Shown here: in pieces, positions 1 through 5,550 of the stretch
Layout: each line of letters begins with the position of its first letter
Position numbering within the stretch: the stretch's first letter is position 1
Source of the DNA: an uncultured Sutterella sp.
Lineage (GTDB): Bacteria; Pseudomonadota; Gammaproteobacteria; Burkholderiales; Burkholderiaceae_F
Assembly: GCA_902477615.1 (NCBI GenBank)
Contig: CABSHY010000088.1
Coordinates: forward strand, 1-6,177
DNA length: 6,177 bases
Direction: 5' to 3'
Notes under the pieces: generated by a model
What the model was told of the DNA's origin: nothing
The model's database searches: none
The model's input: the letters and a program-made list of their open reading frames with translations, nothing else
Position numbers and translations under genes: made by a program

Positions 1-175
1 CAGCCCGCTCGGCGTTGATTACATCATCCCGGGGAACGATGACTCTGGTAAGGCTGTTGCTCTTTACGCTACGGCTATGGCTGACGCCATCCTCGAAGGC
101 CGCGAAGCCAGCGAAGAAGGCTTGAAGCAAGCTGCCGGCGAAGAAGAATTCGTTGAAGAAACTGCTGAAGCTTAA
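1..175 (+). CDS. rpsB: 30S ribosomal protein S2, C-terminal part (5' end outside window)
   Basis: The open frame starting at base 2 gives the last 57 residues of a protein and ends at TAA 173-175; the start lies upstream of the window. It reads SPLGVDYIIPGNDDSGKAV and then ALYATAMADAILEGR, which matches the conserved C-terminal block of bacterial S2 (GV-[DN]-[FY]-[VI]-IPGNDD, then an A/L-rich helix ending in EGR). S2 binds the small ribosomal subunit late in assembly and is needed for S1 binding and translation initiation. The protein ends in a glutamate-rich tail (GEEEFVEETAEA), a common ending for proteobacterial S2. tsf follows 80 bp downstream, the near-universal bacterial neighbour, which supports the call. 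Codons are strongly biased (GAA, AAG, GCT), as expected for a highly expressed gene. Confidence 0.96.
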   Translation, partial: SPLGVDYIIPGNDDSGKAVALYATAMADAILEGREASEEGLKQAAGEEEFVEETAEA

Positions 176-188
176 TTTCACTTCATTT

Positions 189-215
189 AGAAGCGAGGAC
201 AAAGTTCTCGCTTCT
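189..215 (+). terminator. rpsB-tsf intergenic hairpin, probable partial terminator/attenuator
   Basis: AGAAGCGAG (189-197) pairs perfectly with CTCGCTTCT (207-215). GAC (198-200) and GTT (204-206) extend the stem to 12 bp with one G-U pair, leaving an AAA loop. Only a short T run (GTTTG, 216-220) follows, so termination is probably incomplete. It lies 14 bases after the rpsB stop and 40 bases before the tsf start. In other proteobacteria a weak terminator between these genes lowers tsf transcription relative to rpsB. The stem is plain from the sequence; its action as an attenuator, rather than as an RNA processing or stability element, is inferred. Confidence 0.6.
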
Positions 216-245
216 GTTTGAACGCTCTTAACCTCTGACTCTTTT

Positions 246-250
246 GGAGA
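246..250 (+). promoter_or_regulatory. Shine-Dalgarno of tsf (fixes start at ATG 256)
   Basis: GGAGA at 246-250 lies 5 bases before ATG 256. An in-frame TTG at 244 would add MEKL to the N-terminus but overlaps this site and has no ribosome-binding sequence of its own. ATG 256 is therefore preferred. Confidence 0.85.
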
Positions 251-255
251 AACTC

Positions 256-1146
256 ATGGCTGTTATTACCGCCGCTATGGTTAAAGAATTGCGCGTCAAG
301 ACCGACGCTCCGATGATGGAATGCAAAAAGGCCCTCACGGAAGCTGACGGCGACATGGCTCGCGCTGAAGAAATCTTGCGTGTCAAGCTTGGCAGCAAGG
401 CCAGCAAGGCCGCTGCTCGCGTCGCCGCTGAAGGCGTTGTGAGCGTCTTCATCTCTGAAGACGGCAAGACGGGCGCTATCCTCGAAGTGAACTCTGAAAC
501 GGACTTCGTTGCTAAGAACTCGGAATTCCAAGCCATGGCTGCTGCAGCTGTTCGCTTGGTTGCTGAACACAACCCCGCTGACATCGCTGCTTTGGGCGCT
601 TTGGAAGTTGAAGGTCAAGCTTTGGAAGCCGTCCGTACGGCTTTGGTTGGTAAGATCGGTGAAAACATGACGTTCCGCCGCTTCCAACGCATCGAAGCTC
701 AAGGTAAGTTGCACACCTACATCCACGGCGGTGCCAAGATTGGTTCCTTGGTGGACATCGTTGGTGGCGATGATGAAGTTGGTCACGATGTTGCTATGCA
801 CATCGCTGCCACGAAGCCGAAGGCTCTCGACGCTTCTGGCGTTGATCAACAACTCTTGGATACGGAACGTCGCGTTGCTATCGAAAAGGCTCGCGAAGCC
901 GGCAAGCCCGAAGCTATGCTTGAACGCATCGCCGAAGGTACAGTTCAAAAGTACTTGAAGGAAGTTACGCTCTTGTCCCAACCGTTCGTTAAGAACGACA
1001 AGATGAGCGTTGCTGAACTCTTGAAGCAAAACGGCGCCTCTGTTGCCTCTTTCGTCCTCTACGTTGTGGGCGAAGGCATCGAGAAGAAGACCACGGACTT
1101 CGCTGCCGAAGTGGCCGAACAAATGGCTGCTGCTAAGAACGCTTAA
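256..1146 (+). CDS. tsf: Translation elongation factor Ts
   Basis: This 296-residue protein is EF-Ts, the cytoplasmic nucleotide exchange factor that releases GDP from EF-Tu so that it can bind GTP and aminoacyl-tRNA again. The N-terminal UBA-like domain (about residues 1-55) carries the family signature around LRVKTDAPMMECKKAL (12-27), followed by the conserved AAEGVV at 57-62. The core domain has TDFVAKN at 82-88; the equivalent Asp-Phe pair in E. coli EF-Ts inserts into EF-Tu to disrupt the magnesium site. A second core repeat follows, with HIAATKPKAL near residue 180, and the C-terminus is helical and alanine-rich. The length is normal for proteobacteria. It follows rpsB and is closed by a terminator. 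Codon bias is extreme: every Gln codon is CAA, and there is no CTG, TTA, CTA or TCA, which fits very high expression. The identification is secure. Confidence 0.98.
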   Translation: MAVITAAMVKELRVKTDAPMMECKKALTEADGDMARAEEILRVKLGSKASKAAARVAAEGVVSVFISEDGKTGAILEVNSETDFVAKNSEFQAMAAAAVRLVAEHNPADIAALGALEVEGQALEAVRTALVGKIGENMTFRRFQRIEAQGKLHTYIHGGAKIGSLVDIVGGDDEVGHDVAMHIAATKPKALDASGVDQQLLDTERRVAIEKAREAGKPEAMLERIAEGTVQKYLKEVTLLSQPFVKNDKMSVAELLKQNGASVASFVLYVVGEGIEKKTTDFAAEVAEQMAAAKNA

Positions 1147-1159
1147 TTGCTTCTGACCC

Positions 1160-1184
1160 TCGAGCGCTCGCCTTGAGTGCTCGA
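1160..1184 (+). other. GC-rich hairpin after tsf, without T-tract
   Basis: TCGAGCGCTC (1160-1169) pairs with GAGTGCTCGA (1175-1184) as a 10-bp stem with one G-U pair and a five-base loop. It begins 13 bases after the tsf stop and no T run follows, so it is unlikely to terminate transcription alone. It sits 4 bases before the intrinsic terminator at 1189. It could protect the 3' end of the rpsB-tsf mRNA from exonucleases or make RNA polymerase pause before the terminator. Both roles are inferred; only the stem is visible. Confidence 0.6.
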
Positions 1185-1188
1185 AACG

Positions 1189-1223
1189 AAAAAGTCTCGG
1201 ATGTTAAAATTCGGGACTTTTTT
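1189..1223 (+). terminator. Intrinsic terminator of the rpsB-tsf unit
   Basis: AAAAAGTCTCG (1189-1199) pairs with CGGGACTTTTT (1212-1222) with one G-U pair. Two more pairs (1200-1201 with 1210-1211) can extend the stem to 13 bp around an eight-base loop. The right arm ends in a run of six T (1218-1223), the classical rho-independent layout. The A run in the left arm means it could also act on transcripts from the minus strand. It marks the end of the rpsB-tsf transcript and separates it from pyrH. Confidence 0.87.
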
Positions 1224-1255
1224 GTTTCTAACTTAAAAAAGCCGTTAAATCCGCG

Positions 1256-1292
1256 AAAAAAGACGACATCGGCCAACGCTTTTGATTAAAAT
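1256..1292 (+). promoter_or_regulatory. Candidate sigma-70 promoter of the pyrH operon, with UP-like A-tract
   Basis: The best candidate has a -10 box TAAAAT at 1287-1292 (5 of 6 to consensus) and a -35 box ACGACA at 1263-1268 (4 of 6) with an 18-base spacer. A run of six A at 1256-1261 abuts the -35 box and resembles the proximal UP subsite. Another A6 tract lies 21 bp upstream (1235-1240), on the same helical face. Transcription would start near 1299, leaving a leader of about 100 bases before pyrH. A promoter is expected here because a strong terminator lies just upstream; the exact boxes are uncertain. Confidence 0.42.
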
Positions 1293-1317
1293 AAGGCCTG
1301 ATAACATGGGTAAGAGT

Positions 1318-1347
1318 GGACTTTGGCCATAAGGCTCTTAAAAGTCT
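1318..1347 (+). other. Possible hairpin in the pyrH leader
   Basis: GGACTTT (1318-1324) can pair with AAAGTCT (1341-1347), and inside it GGCC (1325-1328) can pair with GGCT (1333-1336) around an ATAA loop. A four-base bulge (1337-1340) separates the two helices. GCTTTTG follows directly, a short T run. If transcription starts near 1299 this would form in the pyrH 5' leader, where it could act as a weak attenuator or stability element. Two G-U pairs and the bulge make it far less convincing than the hairpins after tsf. Confidence 0.3.
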
Positions 1348-1397
1348 GCTTTTGCTGTGCGCATTGAATAAGAGATTTAAATAGAGGAGTCTTTGAA

Positions 1398-2126
1398 ATG
1401 GCCGAAAAATCTCCGCTTAAATATAAGCGCGTTTTGCTTAAGCTCTCGGGTGAATCTTTGATGGGCCCTGATGCTTTCGGGATTAACCGTGAAACGCTTC
1501 AATCGACGGTTGAAGATGTCAAAGAAGCTTATGACTTAGGCGTTGAAATCGGTGTCGTGGTCGGTGGCGGTAACATTTTCCGCGGTGTGGCCTTGGGTTC
1601 AACGGGTATGGAACGTACGCAAGGTGACCACATGGGGATGCTCGCTACGTTGATGAATGCCTTGGCTCTTCAAGACTGCTTGCGTCGCAACGGTGTCGAA
1701 GCTCGCGTTCAAAGCGCATTGAATATTGAACGTATTGCTGAAAGTTACATTCGCGGTAAGGCTCTTCGCCATATGGAAAAGGGTCGTGTGGTCATTTTCG
1801 CTGCCGGTACCGGTAATCCGTATTTTACGACCGATACGACGGCTGCCTTGCGTGGTGCTGAAATCGGTGCAGATGTTGTGTTGAAGGCCACGAAGGTTGA
1901 CGGTATCTACACGGCTGACCCGAAGAAGGATCCGACGGCAACGTTTATTCCGCGCATCACGTTTGATGAAGCCTTAAAGCGCGACCTCAAGGTGATGGAT
2001 GCAACGGCTTTTGCTTTGTGCCGTGAACAAAACCTTCCGATCAAAGTCTTTAACATTGCCAAGAAGGGCTCCATCGCTCGTGCTTGCTTGAGCGATGACG
2101 AAGGCACGTTGGTCTATAACCCCTAA
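1398..2126 (+). CDS. pyrH: Uridylate kinase (UMP kinase)
   Basis: This 242-residue cytoplasmic enzyme phosphorylates UMP to UDP with ATP, the step feeding UTP, CTP and the UDP-sugars of the cell wall. It belongs to the amino acid kinase fold and is unrelated to eukaryotic UMP/CMP kinase. Visible motifs in order are the phosphate-binding KLSGES (15-20), the glycine loop VVGGGNIFRG (54-63), GDHMGMLATLMNALAL (76-91), the UMP-binding GTGNPYFTTDTTAALRG (137-153) and the nucleotide-binding KATKVDGIYTADPKKDP (163-179). Length matches the family. ATG 1398 is preceded by GAGGAG at 1384-1389. It is the first gene after the tsf terminator and probably leads the operon; frr follows after 28 bp. The bacterial enzyme is typically a hexamer activated by GTP and inhibited by UTP, which is family knowledge rather than seen here. 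Confidence 0.98.
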   Translation: MAEKSPLKYKRVLLKLSGESLMGPDAFGINRETLQSTVEDVKEAYDLGVEIGVVVGGGNIFRGVALGSTGMERTQGDHMGMLATLMNALALQDCLRRNGVEARVQSALNIERIAESYIRGKALRHMEKGRVVIFAAGTGNPYFTTDTTAALRGAEIGADVVLKATKVDGIYTADPKKDPTATFIPRITFDEALKRDLKVMDATAFALCREQNLPIKVFNIAKKGSIARACLSDDEGTLVYNP

Positions 2127-2145
2127 TTTTGAATCCAAAGACATT

Positions 2146-2150
2146 GGAGT
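2146..2150 (+). promoter_or_regulatory. Shine-Dalgarno of frr (fixes start at ATG 2155)
   Basis: GGAGT at 2146-2150 lies 4 bases before ATG 2155. An in-frame ATG at 2095 inside the end of pyrH would add 20 residues unlike any RRF N-terminus, so it is rejected in favour of 2155. Confidence 0.85.
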
Positions 2151-2154
2151 ATTT

Positions 2155-2715
2155 ATGTCAATCAGTGAAATTCACAGTCAAGCTGAATATAAGATGAAAC
2201 GCACGGTCGAAACCTTGCGTGAAGACTTCATCAAGATCCGCACGGGTCGTGCTTCCACGGGTTTGTTGGACCACGTGATGGTCGACTACTATGGTACGAT
2301 GACGCCGATCAATCAAGTCGCTCAAATCGGCGTGGCTGATGCTCGTACGTTGACGGTTCAACCGTGGGAAAAGAATATGGTGGCCATCGTTGAAAAGGCC
2401 ATTCGCTCTTCCGATTTAGGTTTGAATCCTGCTACGAGCGGTATGCTCATTCGTGTGCCATTGCCCCCGTTGACCGAAGAACGTCGTCGTGAATTAACGA
2501 AGGTTGTTCGTCACTTGGGTGAAGACGCCAAGGTTGCTGTTCGTAACCTTCGTCGTGACGCCAACGAAAACATCAAGAAGTTGACGAAGGCTAAGGAAAT
2601 TTCCGAGGACGATGAAAGCCGTGCCGAAAAGGAAATTCAAAAGTTGACGGACAACTTTGTTGTTGAAATCGACAAGGCTGTCGCAGACAAAGAAAAAGAA
2701 GTGATGACCGTCTAA
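2155..2715 (+). CDS. frr: Ribosome recycling factor
   Basis: This 186-residue protein is RRF, which works with EF-G to split the post-termination ribosome into subunits so that it can initiate again. The length is essentially that of E. coli RRF (185 residues). The long three-helix bundle of domain I is built from about residues 1-30 and 105-186, and the small beta domain II from about 31-104. Recognisable segments are the N-terminal helix ending in IRTGRAS (28-34), the domain II stretch TLTVQPWEKN (65-74), the hinge-side IRVPLPPLTEERRRELTK (99-116), and VRNLRRDANENIKK (129-142), whose arginines contact 23S rRNA in structures of the family. It lies 28 bp after pyrH and 8 bp before uppS, the usual proteobacterial order. 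Nothing is missing or altered. Confidence 0.98.
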   Translation: MSISEIHSQAEYKMKRTVETLREDFIKIRTGRASTGLLDHVMVDYYGTMTPINQVAQIGVADARTLTVQPWEKNMVAIVEKAIRSSDLGLNPATSGMLIRVPLPPLTEERRRELTKVVRHLGEDAKVAVRNLRRDANENIKKLTKAKEISEDDESRAEKEIQKLTDNFVVEIDKAVADKEKEVMTV

Positions 2716-2717
2716 GG
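2714..2717 (+). promoter_or_regulatory. Shine-Dalgarno of uppS overlapping the frr stop
   Basis: AAGG at 2714-2717 shares its two A bases with the frr stop codon TAA (2713-2715) and lies 6 bases before ATG 2724. An in-frame TTG at 2718 directly abuts this site and is too close to use it, so ATG 2724 is chosen. The arrangement suggests translational coupling of uppS to frr. Confidence 0.65.
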
Positions 2718-2723
2718 TTGTCT

Positions 2724-3476
2724 ATGGCTTTCGTTGAAAAAGCTACTGGCAACGCGGCGGTTCCTCGTCACGTTGCCATTATCATGGATGGAAACGGTCG
2801 CTGGGCCCGACGTCGCTTTCTGCCGCGTGCAGAAGGTCATCGTCGAGGTGTAGAGACCGTTCGCCGTGTTATTGAGGCAGCTGTTGCTGCCGATATTCAA
2901 TACTTGACGCTTTTTGCTTTCAGTAGTGAAAACTGGCGTCGTCCTGCCGAAGAAGTTGAAGCTTTGATGCGTCTTTTTGCGACTGCGTTAAAGCGTGAAG
3001 CCCGCGAGATGAAAGAGCACGGTGTGCGTCTTCGTGTTGCTGGGGACTTAAGCGGCTTTTCAGAAGAAATTCAAAAAAGCATTGCAGAAAGCGAAGCGAT
3101 GACCTCGCATTGCGACAAGATGGTTTTGACGATCTGTGCCAATTATGGCGGTCGTTGGGAAATCGTTTCTGCGGTGCAAAAGATTCTTAAAACTCACCCC
3201 GAACTTGCACAAACGCCTGAGAAAATTACCGAGGACATAATCAGTCAAAACATGGCTATCGATTGGGCACCGGAAGTGGATTTAATGATCCGCACGGGCG
3301 GGGAGCAAAGAATCAGTAACTTTATTTTGTGGCAAGCGGCTTACGCTGAACTGTTCGTGAGTCAAGTTTTTTGGCCGGACTATCGAAAAGAAGATCTCCA
3401 GTTAGCGCTTGATTGGTATGCGCAACGTGAGCGTCGTTTCGGTATGACCGGGGAACAAGTGCGTTCCGGTAATTAA
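2724..3476 (+). CDS. uppS: Undecaprenyl diphosphate synthase (cis-prenyltransferase)
   Basis: This 250-residue protein (also called ispU) adds eight isopentenyl diphosphate units in cis to farnesyl diphosphate. The C55 product carries peptidoglycan and surface polysaccharide precursors across the inner membrane. HVAIIMDGNGRWA (16-28) holds the catalytic, magnesium-binding Asp22 and the substrate-binding Gly-Asn-Gly-Arg-Trp. GHRRG (38-42) has the conserved His, FSSENWRRP (66-74) the Ser/Asn/Trp set, and IRTGGEQRISNF (189-200) the arginines that bind IPP, followed by AYAELF (206-211). Gln195 stands where E. coli has His, an ordinary family variation. The protein is peripheral to the membrane, without membrane spans. 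It sits 8 bp after frr and 15 bp before cdsA. Two of the three CTG codons read in the window are here (residues 33 and 210). Confidence 0.97.
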   Translation: MAFVEKATGNAAVPRHVAIIMDGNGRWARRRFLPRAEGHRRGVETVRRVIEAAVAADIQYLTLFAFSSENWRRPAEEVEALMRLFATALKREAREMKEHGVRLRVAGDLSGFSEEIQKSIAESEAMTSHCDKMVLTICANYGGRWEIVSAVQKILKTHPELAQTPEKITEDIISQNMAIDWAPEVDLMIRTGGEQRISNFILWQAAYAELFVSQVFWPDYRKEDLQLALDWYAQRERRFGMTGEQVRSGN

Positions 3477-3479
3477 TTT

Positions 3480-3484
3480 AAGGG
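3480..3484 (+). promoter_or_regulatory. Shine-Dalgarno of cdsA (favours ATG 3492)
   Basis: AAGGG at 3480-3484 is 7 bases before ATG 3492. The in-frame GTG at 3486 lies only one base after it and is too close, so the protein most likely starts MLKQRV, not MGMLKQRV. Confidence 0.75.
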
Positions 3485-3491
3485 TGTGGGT

Positions 3492-4382
3492 ATGTTAAAA
3501 CAACGCGTCATTACTGCCATTGTTTTATTGGTTGTCTTGATCGGTGCTTATATGGCAGGCCCGGTGGTTTTGTCTGGTGTGATGGCCATTGGTTTTACTG
3601 TTGCCCTTTGGGAATGGCTGAAGTTAGCCGGAATTAATACCAAAGCAAGCGCATTGGTTGCCGCAGTCTTAGGTATTGGTATGTCATCTTTGACCTACTT
3701 TGCCTATCAAGAAATTGCAAGCGGTATGGAAGGTTCTGCAGCCTTATTGGGCACTTTGTCTTCTGCCTTTATCTACTACGTCCTCTTTATCACGCTTTTG
3801 TGGATCGGGATTTCGATTCGCGTCTTCTTTGCTCGTCATACGGGTATGAAGGTAGCTCCCGTCATGGTGGCATTGTCCGGCATTTTCTTTGTCCCTGCTG
3901 CTTGGTTGAGTTTTGTCGGTATGTACGCAACTTTCGGCATTTCGATGATTTTGTCTTTGTTGGTGATTGTTTGGGTGGCCGATATCATGGCCTACTTCAC
4001 CGGCATGGCTTTCGGTAAGCACCGTATGTCGCCTGCCATTAGTCCCAAAAAGAGTTGGGAAGGTGCAGCAGGCGGAATGTTGAGTGTCATTCTTTTGGGC
4101 TACGCTGCCGCTTACTTTATGTCGGGTGTGGACACGATCCCGTCGGTCGTCATTAACGCCTGTGGTGCCGGTGTATGGGCAGTGGTGGCTTTCTTCTTGG
4201 TGGTTCTTTCCATTATGGGAGCCCTTTATGAAAGCGCCTTGAAGCGCAAAGCCGGTATCAAAGACTCCAGTAACCTTTTACCCGGTCATGGTGGTTTTTA
4301 TGACCGCATGGACGCATTGATGCCGACATTGCCTGCCGGTTTCTTGACGACCATTTTGATTGTCTCTTCAACGGCTTTCTAA
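3492..4382 (+). CDS. cdsA: Phosphatidate cytidylyltransferase (CDP-diglyceride synthase)
   Basis: This 296-residue inner-membrane enzyme converts phosphatidic acid and CTP to CDP-diacylglycerol, the precursor of phosphatidylethanolamine, phosphatidylglycerol and cardiolipin. The C-terminal family signature is complete at 248-274: SALKRKAGIKDSSNLLPGHG followed by GFYDRMD, with Lys-Asp, His-Gly-Gly and Asp-Arg-x-Asp conserved. Upstream, SPKKSWEG (184-191) and the Asp in VWVADIMAYF (160-169) are also family marks. The rest is hydrophobic, with about eight membrane segments, for example near 7-40, 52-72, 86-113, 123-145, 149-171, 194-211, 222-247 and 281-294. It lies 15 bp after uppS and 7 bp before dxr, so it is probably cotranscribed with both. 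The length is slightly above that of many homologues, with no obvious insertion. It contains one CTG codon (residue 43). Confidence 0.97.
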   Translation: MLKQRVITAIVLLVVLIGAYMAGPVVLSGVMAIGFTVALWEWLKLAGINTKASALVAAVLGIGMSSLTYFAYQEIASGMEGSAALLGTLSSAFIYYVLFITLLWIGISIRVFFARHTGMKVAPVMVALSGIFFVPAAWLSFVGMYATFGISMILSLLVIVWVADIMAYFTGMAFGKHRMSPAISPKKSWEGAAGGMLSVILLGYAAAYFMSGVDTIPSVVINACGAGVWAVVAFFLVVLSIMGALYESALKRKAGIKDSSNLLPGHGGFYDRMDALMPTLPAGFLTTILIVSSTAF

Positions 4383-4389
4383 TACAAAA

Positions 4390-5550
4390 ATGAAAAAAAT
4401 TGCCTTATTCGGCGCAACAGGGTCGATTGGAACATCGACCCTTGATGTTGTTAGTCGTTATCCGTCTCAATACGAAGTGTTTGCTTTAACCGCCCATTCT
4501 CGTGTGGAATTGTTGGCGGATTTGTGCGTTAAGCATCACCCGAAGATTGTCTTGATTACCGATGCCGCAAAAGAAGGTGTATTGCGTCAAGCTTTATCGG
4601 ATCGCCATCTCACCGACATTGAAGTTTGGGCAGGGGAAGCGAAGATGGCAGAACTTGCCGCTTTGCCTGAAGTCGATATCGCAGTCTTGGCCATTGTTGG
4701 CGCCGCAGGCTTAACGCCAACTTTTGCGGCCGCTAACGCCGGTAAGCGCTTATTATTAGCCAACAAAGAAAGTGTGGTTTGTGGCGGCGCACTTTTGATG
4801 CAAAACATTAAAGAAAGCGGTGCTGAGCTTTTGCCGGTTGATAGTGAACACAACGCCATCTTCCAATGCTTAAGTGGTGCTAACGCAAAAGACCGTTCTG
4901 AAGCACGCTTAATTTTGACTGCATCCGGCGGCCCCTTCCGCCGTCGCATGGATTTAACGAACGTGACACCGGAAGAGGCTTGCGCCCATCCGAATTGGTC
5001 CATGGGTCGCAAGATTAGTGTCGATAGCGCCACGCTCATGAATAAAGGCTTAGAGGTTATCGAAGCCTCATGGCTTTTTGGTTTTGGGCCCGATCAAATT
5101 GATGTCGTGGTTCACCCGCAAAGCTTGATTCATTCGATGGTTCAGTATGCCGATGGCAGCATCATTGCTCAGTTGGGTTCGCCCGATATGCGTACCCCCA
5201 TTGCCTATTCTTTAGGGTGGCCTAACCGTTTGGATGGTCATGCCGAACGTGTAGACTTCACGAAATTTGCCAACGTTTCTTTTGAGGCTCCAGACTTGGA
5301 GCGTTTCCCGCAATTGGGCTACGCCTATGAAACCTTGCGTTCAAAAGATGCAGCCTCCATTGTTTTAAACGCGGCTAATGAAATCGCCGTTGAAGCGTTC
5401 TTAAATCGCCAACTCGGTTTCTTGGATATCGCAAAGACCTGCCGTACGATGCTCGATCGCATGGTTCGTCCTTTGCCGACCTCACTTGAAGAAGTGCTTG
5501 AACTTGACCGTGAAGCGCGTATTTTGACGCTTGAGGAACTCGCTCGATGA
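4390..5550 (+). CDS. dxr: 1-deoxy-D-xylulose 5-phosphate reductoisomerase
   Basis: This 386-residue cytoplasmic enzyme (also called ispC) rearranges and reduces 1-deoxy-D-xylulose 5-phosphate to 2-C-methyl-D-erythritol 4-phosphate with NADPH, the committed step of the MEP isoprenoid pathway. GATGSIGTSTLDV (8-20) is the NADPH-binding loop. LLLANKESVVCGG (121-133) is family-typical. LLPVDSEHNAIFQCL (147-161) carries metal ligands Asp151 and Glu153, and ISVDSATLMNKGLEVIEA (209-226) carries the third ligand, Glu222. SGGPFR (179-184) and HPNWSMGRK (200-208) belong to the substrate and flexible-loop region. The start ATG 4390 gives the expected MKKIALFGATGSIG. An in-frame TTG at 4360 would lie inside cdsA and add an untypical leader. 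No Shine-Dalgarno is visible before 4390, so initiation may rely on coupling to cdsA, whose stop is 7 bp upstream. The 3' end overlaps rseP by 4 bp. Confidence 0.97.
   Translation: MKKIALFGATGSIGTSTLDVVSRYPSQYEVFALTAHSRVELLADLCVKHHPKIVLITDAAKEGVLRQALSDRHLTDIEVWAGEAKMAELAALPEVDIAVLAIVGAAGLTPTFAAANAGKRLLLANKESVVCGGALLMQNIKESGAELLPVDSEHNAIFQCLSGANAKDRSEARLILTASGGPFRRRMDLTNVTPEEACAHPNWSMGRKISVDSATLMNKGLEVIEASWLFGFGPDQIDVVVHPQSLIHSMVQYADGSIIAQLGSPDMRTPIAYSLGWPNRLDGHAERVDFTKFANVSFEAPDLERFPQLGYAYETLRSKDAASIVLNAANEIAVEAFLNRQLGFLDIAKTCRTMLDRMVRPLPTSLEEVLELDREARILTLEELAR

Noticed and set aside
731..958. A 75-codon plus-strand frame inside tsf.
   Set aside because: It is out of frame within conserved EF-Ts coding sequence, and its product has no recognisable features.
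187..1122. A 311-codon open frame on the minus strand covering nearly all of tsf.
   Set aside because: It is codon-aligned antisense to tsf, where stops arise only from TTA, CTA or TCA sense codons. tsf uses none of these because of its strong codon bias, so the frame is open by default. The product resembles no family I recognise.
1147..1397. Possible small gene, tRNA or small RNA in the tsf-pyrH gap.
   Set aside because: No open frame with a ribosome-binding site and no tRNA cloverleaf is visible. Terminator hairpins and a promoter/leader account for the region.
2095..2154. An upstream ATG that would extend frr into the end of pyrH.
   Set aside because: The added 20 residues do not resemble RRF, and a good GGAG lies before ATG 2155, which gives the normal family length.
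4587..5039. A 150-codon minus-strand open frame within dxr.
   Set aside because: It lies entirely inside a well-conserved gene on the other strand, has no start context, and its product is a low-complexity Ala/Ser/Lys sequence typical of shadow frames.
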